Shown here: positions 1 to 9,760 of the stretch, in pieces
Numbering within the stretch: the first letter of the stretch is position 1
How the letters are laid out: the number at the start of each line of letters is the position of its first letter
From: JACMJL01 sp963791805
Lineage (GTDB): Bacteria > Bacillota > Clostridia > Clostridiales > Clostridiaceae
Direction: 5' to 3'
Assembly (NCBI GenBank): GCA_963791805.1
Contig: CAWBTU010000004.1
Span: 1-64,000, forward strand
DNA length: 64,000 bases
Translations under genes and position numbers: made by a program
Notes under the pieces: model-generated
What the model was told of the DNA's origin: nothing
The model's database searches: none
The model's input: the letters and a program-made list of their open reading frames with translations, nothing else

Positions 1-1856
1 AAGCTCATTGAACCTAAATCACCTGAAGTTCTGCTTCTTACTGCAATCTTCCCTTCATTCATTTCTTTTTCTCCTAAAATAATCATATAGGGAACTTTCA
101 TCAATTGAGCTTCTCGGATTTTAAAACCGATTTTTTCATTTCTCAAATCATTTTCCACTCTATAACCTGCTATTTTTAACTTTTTAGATATTTCTTCAGC
201 ATAGCTTCTTTGATTTTCACTTATATTCATTATTTTAACTTGAACTGGAGCAAGCCATGCTGGAAAGGCACCTGCATAGTGTTCTATAAGTATACCAATA
301 AATCTTTCTTCACTTCCAAAGGCAACTCTGTGAACCATTACTGGTCTGTGCTTCTCGCCATCATCGCCTATATAATTTAAGTCAAATCTTTCTGGAAGTT
401 GAAAATCAAGCTGAACAGTTCCACATTGCCAAGTTCTTCCTATGCAATCCTTTAGATGAAAATCAATCTTAGGACCATAAAAAGCTCCATCGCCTTCATT
501 GATTTTATATTTCAGTCCCACTTCATTTAAAGCTTCTATTAGTGCATCAGTTGCATGATTCCAATCTTCTTCACTTCCCATTGAATTTTCAGGTTTTGTT
601 GATAATTCAACAAAGTATTCAAAACCAAACACTTTATAGAAATTATCTATTAAATTTATTACTCCAATTATTTCATCCTTAGCTTGCTCTTTTGTCATAA
701 ATATATGAGCATCGTCTTGTGTAAAGCATCTAGCCCTCATTAAGCCATGAAGTGCACCTGAAAGTTCATGCCTATGAACTAAACCAAGCTCACCTAACTT
801 TAAAGGTAAATCTCTATATGAATGCATTGAATTTTTGTAAACTAATATAGCTCCAGGGCAATTCATTGGCTTTACAGCATAGTTCCCTTCATCTATTTTT
901 GTAAAATACATATTATCTCTATAATGATCCCAATGTCCAGATTGATGCCAAAGGGCTTCATTTAATATTATTGGTGTTTTAATCTCTAAATAATCTGCTT
1001 CAATATGTTTTTCTCTCCAATAGCTTTCTAAGATATTTCTAAGCACCATTCCTTTTGGATGAAAAAATGGGAAGCCTGGACCTTCTTCATGAATACTAAA
1101 AAGGTCTAATTCCTTACCTAATTTTCTATGATCTCTCTTTTTAGCTTCTTCTAGCATATTTAGATATGCCTCTAATTCACTCTTTTTATCAAAAGCTGTA
1201 CCGTATATCCTTTGAAGCATCTTATTGTTTTCATTTCCTCTCCAGTATGCACCTGCAAGAGAAAGTAGTTTAATTGCTTTTACTTTTCCAGTTGAGATTA
1301 CATGTGGCCCAGCACATAAATCTGTAAATTCGCCTTGAGAGTAGAAGGAAATAATAGAGTCTTCTGGTAAATCTTCAATTAATTCAACCTTATAGGGTTC
1401 ATTTCTCTCTTTCATATATTCAATAGCTTTTTCTCTAGGTAATTCAAATCTAGTTAATTCCAACTCTTCTTTAGCTATTTTATTCATTTCATTTTCTAAT
1501 TTTTCAAGTACCTCAGGGGTAAATGCAAAATCAACATCAAAATCATAATAAAAGCCACTATCTATTGCAGGTCCAATTGCCAATTTAGCTTCTGGATATA
1601 GTCTTTTCACTGCTTGTGCAAGCATATGAGAAGCTGTATGTCTTAAGGTCCACTTTCCATCCTCATCTTCAAAAGTTAATATTTCTAGCTGGCAATCTTC
1701 ATTTAATACTGTCATAAGTTCTGCTCTCTTACCATTTATCTTTGCAGAAATAGCTTTTTTCTTAAAAGCAGGATTAATTTTCATTGCTACATCGCTAACT
1801 TTGGTCATAGCTTCTACCTCTAGTACTTTTCCATCTTTTAATGTAATTTTTATCAT
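1..1856 (-). CDS. thrS: Threonyl-tRNA synthetase, C-terminus cut by window edge
   Basis: Charges tRNA-Thr in the cytoplasm. About 618 residues are visible, and family members have about 635-640, so only the end of the anticodon-binding domain is missing. The order is an N-terminal TGS-like domain (MIKITLKDGK start), the editing domain with HTASHMLAQA and a CAGPHV stretch, then the class II catalytic core with MNCPGAILVYK (motif 2 region) and a motif 3-like segment. The start is the ATG at 1856. An ATG five bases upstream runs straight into a stop, so it is excluded, and AGGAGG lies just ahead. A Thr T-box precedes the gene. ytxC lies upstream on the same strand, an order common in clostridia. 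Very secure. Confidence 0.97.
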   Translation of the reverse strand, partial: MIKITLKDGKVLEVEAMTKVSDVAMKINPAFKKKAISAKINGKRAELMTVLNEDCQLEILTFEDEDGKWTLRHTASHMLAQAVKRLYPEAKLAIGPAIDSGFYYDFDVDFAFTPEVLEKLENEMNKIAKEELELTRFELPREKAIEYMKERNEPYKVELIEDLPEDSIISFYSQGEFTDLCAGPHVISTGKVKAIKLLSLAGAYWRGNENNKMLQRIYGTAFDKKSELEAYLNMLEEAKKRDHRKLGKELDLFSIHEEGPGFPFFHPKGMVLRNILESYWREKHIEADYLEIKTPIILNEALWHQSGHWDHYRDNMYFTKIDEGNYAVKPMNCPGAILVYKNSMHSYRDLPLKLGELGLVHRHELSGALHGLMRARCFTQDDAHIFMTKEQAKDEIIGVINLIDNFYKVFGFEYFVELSTKPENSMGSEEDWNHATDALIEALNEVGLKYKINEGDGAFYGPKIDFHLKDCIGRTWQCGTVQLDFQLPERFDLNYIGDDGEKHRPVMVHRVAFGSEERFIGILIEHYAGAFPAWLAPVQVKIMNISENQRSYAEEISKKLKIAGYRVENDLRNEKIGFKIREAQLMKVPYMIILGEKEMNEGKIAVRSRTSGDLGSMS

Positions 1857-1884
1857 TTCATTTACCTCCTTTGATATTTATTTT

Positions 1885-2112
1885 AAAACAAAAAAATAAA
1901 ACCCCTCCCACTCATGGGACGAGTTATTTCGCGGTTCCACCCAAATTGGTAAAAAATTTACCCACTTAAAATCCTTAACGCAGAAAACGTAAGTACTTAA
2001 TTAATTTCAGTACTCAACTCAAAGGTGGTTTTCAACAATACTTATTAAGAAAATCTCTCAGCCGGTGAATTTTCATCTCTTTTAACAGACTATTATTTAC
2101 TCTTCCTTATCA
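1885..2112 (-). promoter_or_regulatory. T-box riboswitch, threonine specific
   Basis: The leader of thrS carries the conserved T-box stretch GGGTGGAACCGCG (minus strand of 1930-1942), followed by a GC-rich hairpin and a T-run near 1890-1918 that can act as the terminator. In the stem I region the sequence GAAAACCACCTTTGAG places a threonine codon ACC (minus strand of 2029-2027) where the valS T-box of this window has GUA. Uncharged tRNA-Thr should stabilise the antiterminator and turn thrS on. The upstream limit is approximate. Confidence 0.93.
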
Positions 2113-2176
2113 ATGTTTTAAAATATTAATTTATATTAGTATATGCCTATTAATAATCGCTGTCAATAAGAGCCTA

Positions 2177-3067
2177 TTAAACCTTGACAGTATGTTTTAT
2201 TCTTTCACATATTTTGCAGCTATCACAAATAACTACCCTTTCGCCAAAGACATTTTTTATGGTTTCAATAAATTCAGGATTCGCGCAATTTTCTACACAA
2301 TGGATATGAACACTTTTAGGAGCATTAGTTATTAAGCCACTTATTATTACATCTTCCATGCTTACGTTTCCAGAGTATTTAGTATCATTTAATTCTGTTA
2401 GTAGTAATTCTAATATACTTACTCCTTCGCCATCTTGTATTATATAGCTTCCATTATGATCTATTGTTATGTTTATTATATCAATTTTACTATCTTGTAT
2501 ATCTACAAAATATTTTAAAAGCTTTATGAATTCATTGTATTCTTTTTCAGCCATGTATTTTTCAACTACTTTATCTACGATACCTTCAAGTTCGCTTATT
2601 AGTTCTTTCATCCTAAAGGTTACAAAGCCATTAATATTTATTTCCTTATTCTGTTCAATACATAGCATTATTTTATCTATAATATTATTTTGCCTATTCA
2701 TACAATAAACAGTACTTTCATCAAAGATTTTGCCTTTATTCTCCATAGCATTGAAACATATATTCCTTACCTCTTCTAGTTCTTCTTCCTTTAAAAAGAA
2801 ATATGTTTCGTTTAAAAAATACTGTATTTCACTTTTGCAAAACTCTTGAATTACAACCTTATATAAAATATTAGCAAGGTTAAGATTGAAGATGCTTAAT
2901 GTCTTTTCAGTATAATAAATATCTTCACATAAAATTTTGATAATGTGATTTCCTTCTGATAAGCTCTCAGCTATACCAATTATAATGTTTTTAGATATAA
3001 AGTACTCCTTCATATCCTGTAAATCTCTTGTGATATCCTTAATGTCATCGTTATACACTATAGTCAT
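2177..3067 (-). CDS. ytxC: Sporulation protein YtxC family
   Basis: About 296 residues, resembling the YtxC-like sporulation proteins usually found next to thrS. The family's role in sporulation is poorly defined. The C-terminal part carries a conserved-looking block with HIHCVENCANPEF and a pair of CxxC-like cysteines (ICDSCKIC), which could bind a metal; that is inference. The open frame reaches up to 3154, but the ATG at 3067, or the TTG at 3076, is the better start because AAAGGAAG sits directly upstream. It is transcribed toward thrS, with the T-box leader between them, so it is probably a separate unit. No signal peptide or membrane segment is seen. Confidence 0.75.
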   Translation of the reverse strand: MTIVYNDDIKDITRDLQDMKEYFISKNIIIGIAESLSEGNHIIKILCEDIYYTEKTLSIFNLNLANILYKVVIQEFCKSEIQYFLNETYFFLKEEELEEVRNICFNAMENKGKIFDESTVYCMNRQNNIIDKIMLCIEQNKEININGFVTFRMKELISELEGIVDKVVEKYMAEKEYNEFIKLLKYFVDIQDSKIDIINITIDHNGSYIIQDGEGVSILELLLTELNDTKYSGNVSMEDVIISGLITNAPKSVHIHCVENCANPEFIETIKNVFGERVVICDSCKICERIKHTVKV

Positions 3068-3297
3068 TAGAAGCAAACTTATCACTTCCTTTCTAAGGAT
3101 AGTATGTGTTTTAATGCGCTGTATATACAAAATAATTCTAACATTTATCGACAAATTTAATTTTTTGTTTTATCATATAGGGAAAACACAAAGTATCACA
3201 GTTGACATCTAATAAATTAAATAATATTTTATCAGTCTGCAAATTTTCTTAATTTATTCTATTGCAACTATATAATGGTTTGTCGCTTTAATCTTTG

Positions 3298-3372
3298 GCA
3301 GGCGGCGGCACACTCTTTTTTTAGCAGATGGGCTTCGCAGATGAACATTGTCCCGGGTTTTGTTGGAAAATT
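3298..3372. repeat. Degenerate GGGACACCC-family hairpin repeat
   Basis: The stretch between ytxC and the next gene holds an old copy of the short repeat found at 17.6 kb and 31.0 kb. Shared parts are TTTAG...ATGGGCTTCG, a TGAA block, and TGTCCCGGGTTTTGTTG at the end. The left stem (normally GGGACACCC) has decayed, so it no longer folds well. The rest of 3068-3433 is AT-rich, with no gene seen beyond the promoter region of the next gene. Confidence 0.5.
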
Positions 3373-3433
3373 TTTTAAGGATTATGTTAGAATATGGTTT
3401 CACTATATTTATCATATTTAAGGTGGTGTTAAT

Positions 3434-4132
3434 TTGAAAAAGGCTTTTGTGGATTATAGGATTGATGAACTAGAGGAAATAAATCTTAGTAAATTAAACA
3501 TAGACGTAATAAAATGTCCTCCCTGTAATGAGCTATATTATGCTATAAATGGACATCCAGATGTTCTAGTGCATTTTATTGATAAAAAAACCTTACTAGT
3601 TCACAAAGAAATAGCTACAAGTTTTATTGAATTATTGAAAAAATATGATTTCAACATAATTTTTTCAGAAAAAACTCTAGATAGAAAGTATCCAGAAGAT
3701 ATTTTTCTTAATGCAGTTAATCTTAAAGGATTATTTATTCACAATTTAGCTTTTACAGATAAAAGTCTTCTTAAATCCATACAAAATAAGAAACTTATAC
3801 ATGTGAAGCAAGGCTATACAAAATGCTCTACTGCTGTAGTCAGCGACAAAGCTCTTATTACAAGTGATAAAGGTATATTTGCTTCCCTTATTAATGAAGA
3901 TATAGATATTCTCCTTTTGCCTCCTGGAGATATATTATTACCAGGATTAGACTATGGCTTTTTAGGTGGTGCTTGTGGCTTATTGGATGATAAACATTTA
4001 GCCTTTTATGGAAGCCTAGAATACTATTTGTACGGAAACCAGGTTATTAGTTTTTTAGAAAAACATAATGTAAAACCTGTTTACTTAAGAGAAGGTAAAC
4101 TCATTGATAGAGGAAGCATATTTGTATTCTAG
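3434..4132 (+). CDS. DUF6873-like GME-fold protein
   Basis: 232 residues. I recognise it as the clostridial conserved protein assigned to the guanidino-group modifying enzyme (arginine deiminase/amidinotransferase-like) fold. Suggestive features are the central HVKQGYTKCSTAVV segment and a glycine-rich FLGGACGLL block with a cysteine near residue 181, in the region where GME enzymes place their nucleophile. No substrate can be assigned. The start follows AAGGTGGTG. It is a single gene ending at a strong hairpin terminator that it shares with the opposing tRNA cluster. There is no signal peptide, so it is probably cytosolic. Confidence 0.6.
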   Translation: MKKAFVDYRIDELEEINLSKLNIDVIKCPPCNELYYAINGHPDVLVHFIDKKTLLVHKEIATSFIELLKKYDFNIIFSEKTLDRKYPEDIFLNAVNLKGLFIHNLAFTDKSLLKSIQNKKLIHVKQGYTKCSTAVVSDKALITSDKGIFASLINEDIDILLLPPGDILLPGLDYGFLGGACGLLDDKHLAFYGSLEYYLYGNQVISFLEKHNVKPVYLREGKLIDRGSIFVF

Positions 4133-4142
4133 ATAAAAATTA

Positions 4143-4181
4143 AAAAAAACCTGTAAACAATTAAGTTTACAGGTTTTTTTT
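4143..4181. terminator. Bidirectional rho-independent terminator
   Basis: A perfect AACCTGTAAAC / GTTTACAGGTT stem with a short AT loop and poly-A/poly-T flanks on the two sides. It serves the plus-strand GME gene and the minus-strand tRNA cluster. Confidence 0.9.
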
Positions 4182-4254
4182 GGAGGCGCCACCCAGATTT
4201 GAACTGGGGATGAGGGTGTTGCAGACCCGTACCTTACCACTTGGTTATAGCGCC
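4181..4254 (-). tRNA. tRNA-Cys (GCA)
   Basis: Cloverleaf with acceptor GGCGCTA/TGGCGCC, anticodon loop CTGCAAC reading GCA, T-loop GTTCAAATC, discriminator U and an encoded CCA. It is the last tRNA of the five-gene cluster. Confidence 0.95.
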
Positions 4255-4259
4255 AAAAA

Positions 4260-4334
4260 TGGAGCGGAAGACGAGATTCGAACTCGCGACGTTCACCTTG
4301 GCAAGGTGACGCTCTACCACTGAGCCACTCCCGC
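4260..4334 (-). tRNA. tRNA-Gly (GCC)
   Basis: Acceptor GCGGGAG/CTTCCGC, anticodon loop TTGCCAA giving GCC, T-loop GTTCGAATC and an encoded CCA. The spacing to its neighbours is a few bases, so it is processed from one transcript. Confidence 0.95.
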
Positions 4335-4341
4335 AAGAAAA

Positions 4342-4417
<76 letters not shown>

Positions 4418-4429
4418 AAAGAATTAATA

Positions 4430-4506
4430 TGGCGACCCGGAAGGGACTCGAACCCTCGACCTCCGGCGTGACAGGCCGGCACTCTAACCAACTGAGCCAC
4501 CGGGCC
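4430..4506 (-). tRNA. tRNA-Asp (GTC)
   Basis: Acceptor GGCCCGG/CCGGGTC, anticodon loop CTGTCAC giving GTC, discriminator G, T-loop GTTCGAGTC and an encoded CCA. Confidence 0.95.
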
Positions 4507-4511
4507 GCGTT

Positions 4512-4587
4512 TGGTGGGAACAACAGGGATCGAACCTGTGACCCTCTGCTTGTAAGGCAGATGCTCTCCCAGCTGAGCTATGCTCCC
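4512..4587 (-). tRNA. tRNA-Val (TAC)
   Basis: Acceptor GGGAGCA/TGTTCCC, anticodon loop CTTACAA giving TAC, T-loop GTTCGATCC and an encoded CCA. It is the first tRNA of the cluster in the direction of transcription. Confidence 0.95.
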
Positions 4588-4655
4588 AAACTTAACTAAT
4601 TTACAGCACATTTAGTATTATATAACCTGGGAGAAATCTTGTCAATATTTTTTAT

Positions 4656-5549
4656 CTACTTTTTATTGTTTATTGCTTGCTTTAAAATTATACCAATATC
4701 TTCATTTGTAAATTGGTAACTTTTATTACAAAAATGACATTTTAACTCTTCTGTTTTACCTTCTTCATATATTTCTAGTAAATCCTTTTCACCGATACTC
4801 ACTAACGCCTTTTCTACTTTATTTCTAGAACAATCACACTTATATTCAGGTATAACACTATCTAATACTTTCAAATCCATATCATCAAATATATAATCCA
4901 TAACTTCATCAATTGACTTTCCATCTGAAAGAAGTGTTGTAATTGGAGGTATTTCCTCTAGTCTATATGTAATTAAATCTGCAAGCATTGGATCTGCACC
5001 AGGCATCATCTGTATTATAAAGCCACCAGCAGCTTTTATGCTTAGATCTACATCAACAAGCACTCCAAGTGCAACAGCAGATGGTGTTTGCTCTGAAGCC
5101 GTAAAATAGTATGCTATATCATCCCCAATCTCTCCTGTGCTTATGGGTACACTGCCTACATATGGTTCCCTAAGTCCCATATCTTTAATAACAGTTAAAT
5201 CGCCTTTAAGTCCAATTGCACCTCCAACATCAAGTTTACCTATAGCATTGGGCGGCAATTCAACTTCAGGGTTACCAATCAATCCTTTAACGCTACCATC
5301 TGAATGTGCCGTAACTACTACTCCTTTGGCTTCTCCTCCACCAGCTATCTTTATAGTTAGTGAATCTGATTCAGATTTAAGCATGACGCCCATTAACGAT
5401 CCTGCTGTAAGCATCCTTCCTAAAGCTGCTGCAGCTGTAGCAGAACAATTATGTATCCTGACACCTTCAGATACTAAATAGGTTGTTGTTGCTGCTATTA
5501 CTCTTACTTGCCCATTTTTAGCTGTTGCTATTATTAATTTATCTTTCAT
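4656..5549 (-). CDS. hslO: Redox-regulated chaperone Hsp33
   Basis: A holdase chaperone that is activated by oxidation in the cytoplasm. The 297 residues match the usual length. The N-terminal substrate-binding domain begins [16 protein letters not shown] and includes the [13 protein letters not shown] segment. The C-terminal redox switch has the four zinc cysteines as CDC (about residue 239) and CHFC (about residue 273). It lies downstream of a methyltransferase (19-bp gap) and ahead of the tRNA cluster on the same strand. Highly typical of the family. Confidence 0.96.
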   Translation of the reverse strand: MKDKLIIATAKNGQVRVIAATTTYLVSEGVRIHNCSATAAAALGRMLTAGSLMGVMLKSESDSLTIKIAGGGEAKGVVVTAHSDGSVKGLIGNPEVELPPNAIGKLDVGGAIGLKGDLTVIKDMGLREPYVGSVPISTGEIGDDIAYYFTASEQTPSAVALGVLVDVDLSIKAAGGFIIQMMPGADPMLADLITYRLEEIPPITTLLSDGKSIDEVMDYIFDDMDLKVLDSVIPEYKCDCSRNKVEKALVSIGEKDLLEIYEEGKTEELKCHFCNKSYQFTNEDIGIILKQAINNKK

Positions 5550-5568
5550 AAAATTACACTCCTTAATG

Positions 5569-6312
5569 CTATTTTCTTATTCTTGCTACAAAAGTGATAC
5601 GTTCTGTCTCCTCAGAAATTGGCTTATCTTGATAACAATCTAAAATATCAATAACTTCTAATCCACATTTATTAAGAATTTCAATAATATGTCCACCCTT
5701 ATAGGCTCTTTCACTATGCTCTTCATCTATTCTATAATAGGTTTCCCCTTTTCTAATAAAAAAAGTTAGGAACATGTCCACTATTTCATTTTCAAATTTA
5801 TTTTCCCAAACGTAAAAAACTTCACCGTCATCATAAGTAAAGGTATTATTACCTAAAATATCCTTTATTTTATGATAAGAATTTATATCAAATACAAAAA
5901 TTCCTGAACTGCTAAGATGTTTTTTAACACTAATAAATAAATCTTTTAAGCTGGATTCTTCCGTTATGTAATTAATTGAATCTAAACAACAAGTAATTAG
6001 TTCAAATTCCTTATTTATATTAAGTTCACAAATATCCTGACATATAAACTTTGGTTTAGATGGGCTGTTTCTCATTTTTCTTTCTGCTTCAGTAAGCATT
6101 TCACTAGACATATCTACACCGAAACTATGTTTAAAGTATTTGTATATAGCTTCAGTTAGGTTGCCTGTACCACATGCTAAATCTAAAAAATTATCCCTCT
6201 GTACACTATTCTTTTCACAAATTTCTAAAATAAATTTTCCAAAAGCACTATAGTCAATATCATCATTAATGAGTTCATCATAAATGTATGCAAATTCTTT
6301 ATAACAATCCAT
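5569..6312 (-). CDS. Class I SAM-dependent methyltransferase
   Basis: 247 residues with the Rossmann-type SAM site [10 protein letters not shown] near residue 43 and an acidic post-II segment (GVDMSSEML). The sequence ends VARIRK. The substrate is unknown; small-molecule methyltransferases of this type are hard to assign. It is probably co-transcribed with hslO, which follows 19 bp later. Confidence 0.8.
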   Translation of the reverse strand: MDCYKEFAYIYDELINDDIDYSAFGKFILEICEKNSVQRDNFLDLACGTGNLTEAIYKYFKHSFGVDMSSEMLTEAERKMRNSPSKPKFICQDICELNINKEFELITCCLDSINYITEESSLKDLFISVKKHLSSSGIFVFDINSYHKIKDILGNNTFTYDDGEVFYVWENKFENEIVDMFLTFFIRKGETYYRIDEEHSERAYKGGHIIEILNKCGLEVIDILDCYQDKPISEETERITFVARIRK

Positions 6313-6439
6313 TTGTCTTTTCCTTTCATAGCTTAGGAATCAAAAATAAAATAATGAATCAAAGATTCCTAAATATTCATCATGCTAATATTATATTTTT
6401 TAATTTGGTAAGTCAATAAGTGACGCATAAAAATGTTAC

Positions 6440-6712
6440 TTATCTAGTTTTATTTTTTTCAATGTTTATTGAAATTATCTCCTTGTTATTAGGTAACTTT
6501 AATTCTTTTTTTCTTTTTGTCATTATCCCACCTATTCTACCAGTTTCTTCTGCAGTTAATCCACTCCAACCCAATTCCTTTACTTTTTCTTTAAGTCCAA
6601 GTTCCTCAGCAATTTCATATTTAATCTTTTCTCGTATTTTCTCAAGTTCTGTTAATTCTCTATTTGATTTAAGCTTCGCTTTAATAACTTTTTTCAAAGG
6701 TGTTTTAGACAT
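6440..6712 (-). CDS. Alpha/beta-type small acid-soluble spore protein, divergent
   Basis: 90 residues. It contains the two SASP signatures: KYEIAEELGL, the GPR protease cleavage region, and LTAEETGRIGGIMTKR. These proteins coat and protect spore DNA. It is longer and more basic at both ends than the classical 60-70 residue members, which suggests a minor SASP. AGGGG lies just ahead of the ATG. A sigma-G-like promoter is visible upstream. Confidence 0.85.
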   Translation of the reverse strand: MSKTPLKKVIKAKLKSNRELTELEKIREKIKYEIAEELGLKEKVKELGWSGLTAEETGRIGGIMTKRKKELKLPNNKEIISINIEKNKTR

Positions 6713-6741
6713 GAATACCCCTCCATAAATAAAACTCTCTT

Positions 6742-6772
6742 TAGTTTTAACTTTAATTCAGGTATTTATTCA
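6742..6772 (-). promoter_or_regulatory. Possible sigma-G promoter for SASP gene
   Basis: On the minus strand TGAATA is followed, with an 18-base gap, by AAAACTA, a loose match to the forespore consensus (-35 GNATA, -10 CATNNTA). Position and gene type support it; the -10 is imperfect. Confidence 0.35.
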
Positions 6773-6789
6773 AAATATAATTCAACAAA

Positions 6790-6822
6790 AATAAAAACCA
6801 CGCATTAATAATTCTGCGCAGT
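6790..6822 (-). terminator. Terminator of the opp operon
   Basis: The minus strand reads ACTGCGCA, a ten-base loop, TGCGTGGT (with two G-U pairs), then TTTTTATTTT, directly after the oppF stop codon. Confidence 0.7.
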
Positions 6823-6830
6823 TTCTATTA

Positions 6831-7793
6831 TTACTTAAATAGATGACATGCCACAAAATGATTAGGTTCAACCTCTTTAACCTCAGGTTCAACTTGTGCA
6901 CATTCATCTGTTTTATATTTACATCTTTGAATAAATCTACAACCAGGCTTAGGGTTTATTGGACTTGGAACTTCGCCTTCTAATATAATTCTATTCTTAT
7001 TCTTTGATTCCTCAGGATCTGGAATAGGGATAGAAGATAGTAGTGCTTGAGTGTATGGATGCAATGGCTTATCATATAAAATTCCACTTGGAGCTAGTTC
7101 TACCATCTTACCTAAATACATTACACCTACTCTATCTGAAATATGCTTTACCATAGATAAGTCATGTGCAATAAATAAATAAGTTAACCCCAATTCCTTT
7201 TGAAGCTTTATCAACAAATTAACTATTTGAGCCTGTATTGATACATCTAAGGCAGAAATAGGTTCATCACAAACAATAAACTTAGGTTCTATAGCAAGCG
7301 CTCTAGCAATACCTATTCTTTGTCTTTGTCCACCCGAAAACTCATGAGGAAATCTAGATGCATGTTCCTTATTCAAACCAACCATTTTTAACAATTCATT
7401 GATTTTGTCTGTCTTTTCTTTACCTTTATATATCTTATGAATATCTATTCCTTCACCAATAATATCTCCTACTGTCATTCTTGGATTCAAGGATGCATAA
7501 GGATCCTGAAATATTATTTGTGCATTTCTAGTAAAGTCTTTTTTATCTTTGCCTTTTAGCTTATGAATGTCTACTCCTTCAAAAAGAACTTCTCCACCTG
7601 TAGCTGGGTATAAACCCATTACTGTTCTTCCACAGGTTGTTTTACCACAACCAGACTCTCCAACGAGTCCCAACGTTTCACCTTTTTTAATTACAAAGGA
7701 AACATCATCCACTGCCTTAAGAATTGCTTTGGGTCCAACTTTAAAATACTTTTTTAAATTTTTAACTTCAATAAACTTTTCATCTTGTTCCAT
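6831..7793 (-). CDS. oppF: Oligopeptide ABC transporter ATP-binding protein OppF
   Basis: One of the two ATPases that drive peptide import. The 320 residues show Walker A GESGCGKTT (about 45), Q-loop FQDPYASLNP, signature LSGGQ-type FSGGQRQR, Walker B FIVCDEPISALD and the H-loop IAHDLS. The C-terminal Opp/Dpp extension has the paired-cysteine segment PGCRFIQRCKY...C..C typical of this branch, which can hold an Fe-S cluster. Its ATG overlaps the oppD stop codon (TAATG), so translation is coupled. It is the last gene of the oppABCDF operon. Confidence 0.94.
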   Translation of the reverse strand: MEQDEKFIEVKNLKKYFKVGPKAILKAVDDVSFVIKKGETLGLVGESGCGKTTCGRTVMGLYPATGGEVLFEGVDIHKLKGKDKKDFTRNAQIIFQDPYASLNPRMTVGDIIGEGIDIHKIYKGKEKTDKINELLKMVGLNKEHASRFPHEFSGGQRQRIGIARALAIEPKFIVCDEPISALDVSIQAQIVNLLIKLQKELGLTYLFIAHDLSMVKHISDRVGVMYLGKMVELAPSGILYDKPLHPYTQALLSSIPIPDPEESKNKNRIILEGEVPSPINPKPGCRFIQRCKYKTDECAQVEPEVKEVEPNHFVACHLFK

Positions 7794-8815
7794 TATAATG
7801 TACCTCCTTTTCTTAAAGGTACTTCTACTTTAGGAGCATTTTCATGCTGTAGCCAGCATTGGACTTCATGTGTCTCTGTCAATGTTGTAGCTTCAGGCAT
7901 TTCTTCTCTACAAATTTGCATTGCATACTCACATCTTGATGCAAAAGGACAACCAACCGGTGGCTTTATTAAATCAGGTGGAGTACCTTTAAGAGAATAT
8001 AAGTGTATCTTTATTCTCAGTCTCTAATCTTGGAACTGACTGCAATAATGCCCAAGTATATGGATGCTGTGGATTATAAAAAATTTCATTTGTAGTTCCT
8101 CTTTTCTATAATCTTGCCTGCATACATAACTTGTATTCTATCTGCCACATCCGCAACTACTCCCAAATCATGAGTAATAAGAACAACAGCTGTTCCAAGT
8201 TTCTTTTGAACATCTTTTATTAAATCCATAATTTGTGCTTGAATAGTTACGTCAAGCGCAGTTGTTGGCTCATCAGCTATTAATACCTTAGGATTACATG
8301 CTAATGCAATTGCAATCATAGCTCTTTGCCTCATCCCACCTGAAAATTCATGAGGATATTGCTGTACTCTTTTGTTCTGCATTTGGAATGTTTACTAATT
8401 TTAACATATTAATAGATTCTTCCAATGCTTCCTTTTTGGTCATACCTCTGTGCATAATCAAATTTTCAGAAATCTGTTTTCCAATTTTCATGGTAGGATT
8501 TAATGACGTCATCGGATCCTGAAATATCATACTCATTTCAGATCCTCTGATATTTCTTAATTCTTTTTCGCTCATTTTTAATATATCTTTACCGTTAAAA
8601 ACAATTTCTGAGCCCTTCTTTATTTCTCCTGGCGGTGTTTTAATGAGCCTCATTAGTGATTTTGCAGTTACACTTTTACCACAACCTGATTCACCAACTA
8701 CAGCCAATGTTTCACCAGCGTCTAAATAAAAACTTATACCTCTAACTGATTGCACTTCACCAGCATAAGTATGATACGAAACGCGTAAATTATTAACCTC
8801 AAGAAGTCTTGCCAT
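7793..8815 (-). CDS. oppD: Oligopeptide ABC transporter ATP-binding protein OppD, three frameshifts
   Basis: Second ATPase of the transporter. Read through, it gives a full OppD of about 340 residues: [19 protein letters not shown] start, Walker [29 protein letters not shown], Walker [12 protein letters not shown], and a C-terminal cysteine motif GCPFASRC. Three single-base insertions break the frame, near 8370 ([15 protein letters not shown]), near 8100 (GKIIEK|GTTNEIF) and near 8003 ([13 protein letters not shown]). Each fragment continues the family sequence with no loss, and no other mutation is apparent. I therefore favour sequence error over a true pseudogene, but the bases as given do not encode an intact protein. 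Confidence 0.85.
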
Positions 8816-8830
8816 ACTTATTCTTACCTC

Positions 8831-9748
8831 CTACTGTCGTAATTTTGGATCAAGCGCATCTCTAAGGCCATCACCAAGTAAATTAAACGCCAACATAGTT
8901 ATACTTAATACAATAGCAGGGAAAATTAATTCATGAGGATGATTTGTCATTTGTCCCTGTCCTGCAAAAATCAACGCACCCCAGCTTGTATTTGGAGGTT
9001 GTATTCCTAAGCCTAAAAAGCTAAGGAAAGCCTCATCAAATATAAATGCAGGTATGTCCATGGACATATATACTAATATTACACCAATTGTATTTGGTAG
9101 CAAATGTTTTGCAATAATTCTTGGTGAACTAGCTCCCAAAGCCTTTGCAGCAGATACATATTCAGATTCCTTAAGTTGCATAACTTGTCCCCTAATTAAT
9201 CTTGCAATACCAGTCCATCCGGTTATACATAATGCAATAATTAATGTATTGATTCCCGGTTTTAAAACTAATAGTAATAATATTACTACTATTAAGTATG
9301 GAATACTAACAATTATTTCAATTATTCTCATAATAATTGTATCAACTATACCACCATAATAACCACATATACCACCAATGAAACATCCAACTATAATTTC
9401 TATAAAAGTTCCCGCAAACCCTATGATTAGTGAAACCCTTCCACCCTTCCAAACTCTTACAAACATATCTCTGCCAAGATTATCTGTACCAAACCAATGC
9501 TTTCCATGAGAGAACTTATCTAACTCCCCATAACTCTGAGTATCAAATTTATAGGGCGATATCCATGGTCCAATTATACACATAACAATAACAATAATTA
9601 AAAGAATTAAAGAAAGCATTGCAACTTTATTCTTCTTAAGCCTTCTCCAGGCATCAGCCCAATAGGAAATAGTAGGTCTAACCATAAGGTCTGAATCAAT
9701 ATCATCACAGCCTAGAATTTTAAATTTGTCTTTACTTAACAAAGCCAT
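8831..9748 (-). CDS. oppC: Oligopeptide ABC transporter permease OppC
   Basis: 305 residues, an inner-membrane permease. The N-terminal cytoplasmic segment is followed by a first TM helix near residues 40-62, a periplasmic-side HWFGTDNLGRDMF motif typical of DppC/OppC, and about five further helices. The EAA loop for ATPase contact is in the KALGASSPRIIAKHLLPN region. It sits between oppB and oppD with short gaps. Intact. Confidence 0.93.
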   Translation of the reverse strand: MALLSKDKFKILGCDDIDSDLMVRPTISYWADAWRRLKKNKVAMLSLILLIIVIVMCIIGPWISPYKFDTQSYGELDKFSHGKHWFGTDNLGRDMFVRVWKGGRVSLIIGFAGTFIEIIVGCFIGGICGYYGGIVDTIIMRIIEIIVSIPYLIVVILLLLVLKPGINTLIIALCITGWTGIARLIRGQVMQLKESEYVSAAKALGASSPRIIAKHLLPNTIGVILVYMSMDIPAFIFDEAFLSFLGLGIQPPNTSWGALIFAGQGQMTNHPHELIFPAIVLSITMLAFNLLGDGLRDALDPKLRQ

Positions 9749-9760
9749 ACTTATCCCCCT

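Noticed and set aside
5137..5481. 114-residue plus-strand frame inside hslO
   Set aside because: Shadow of a well-supported gene on the other strand.
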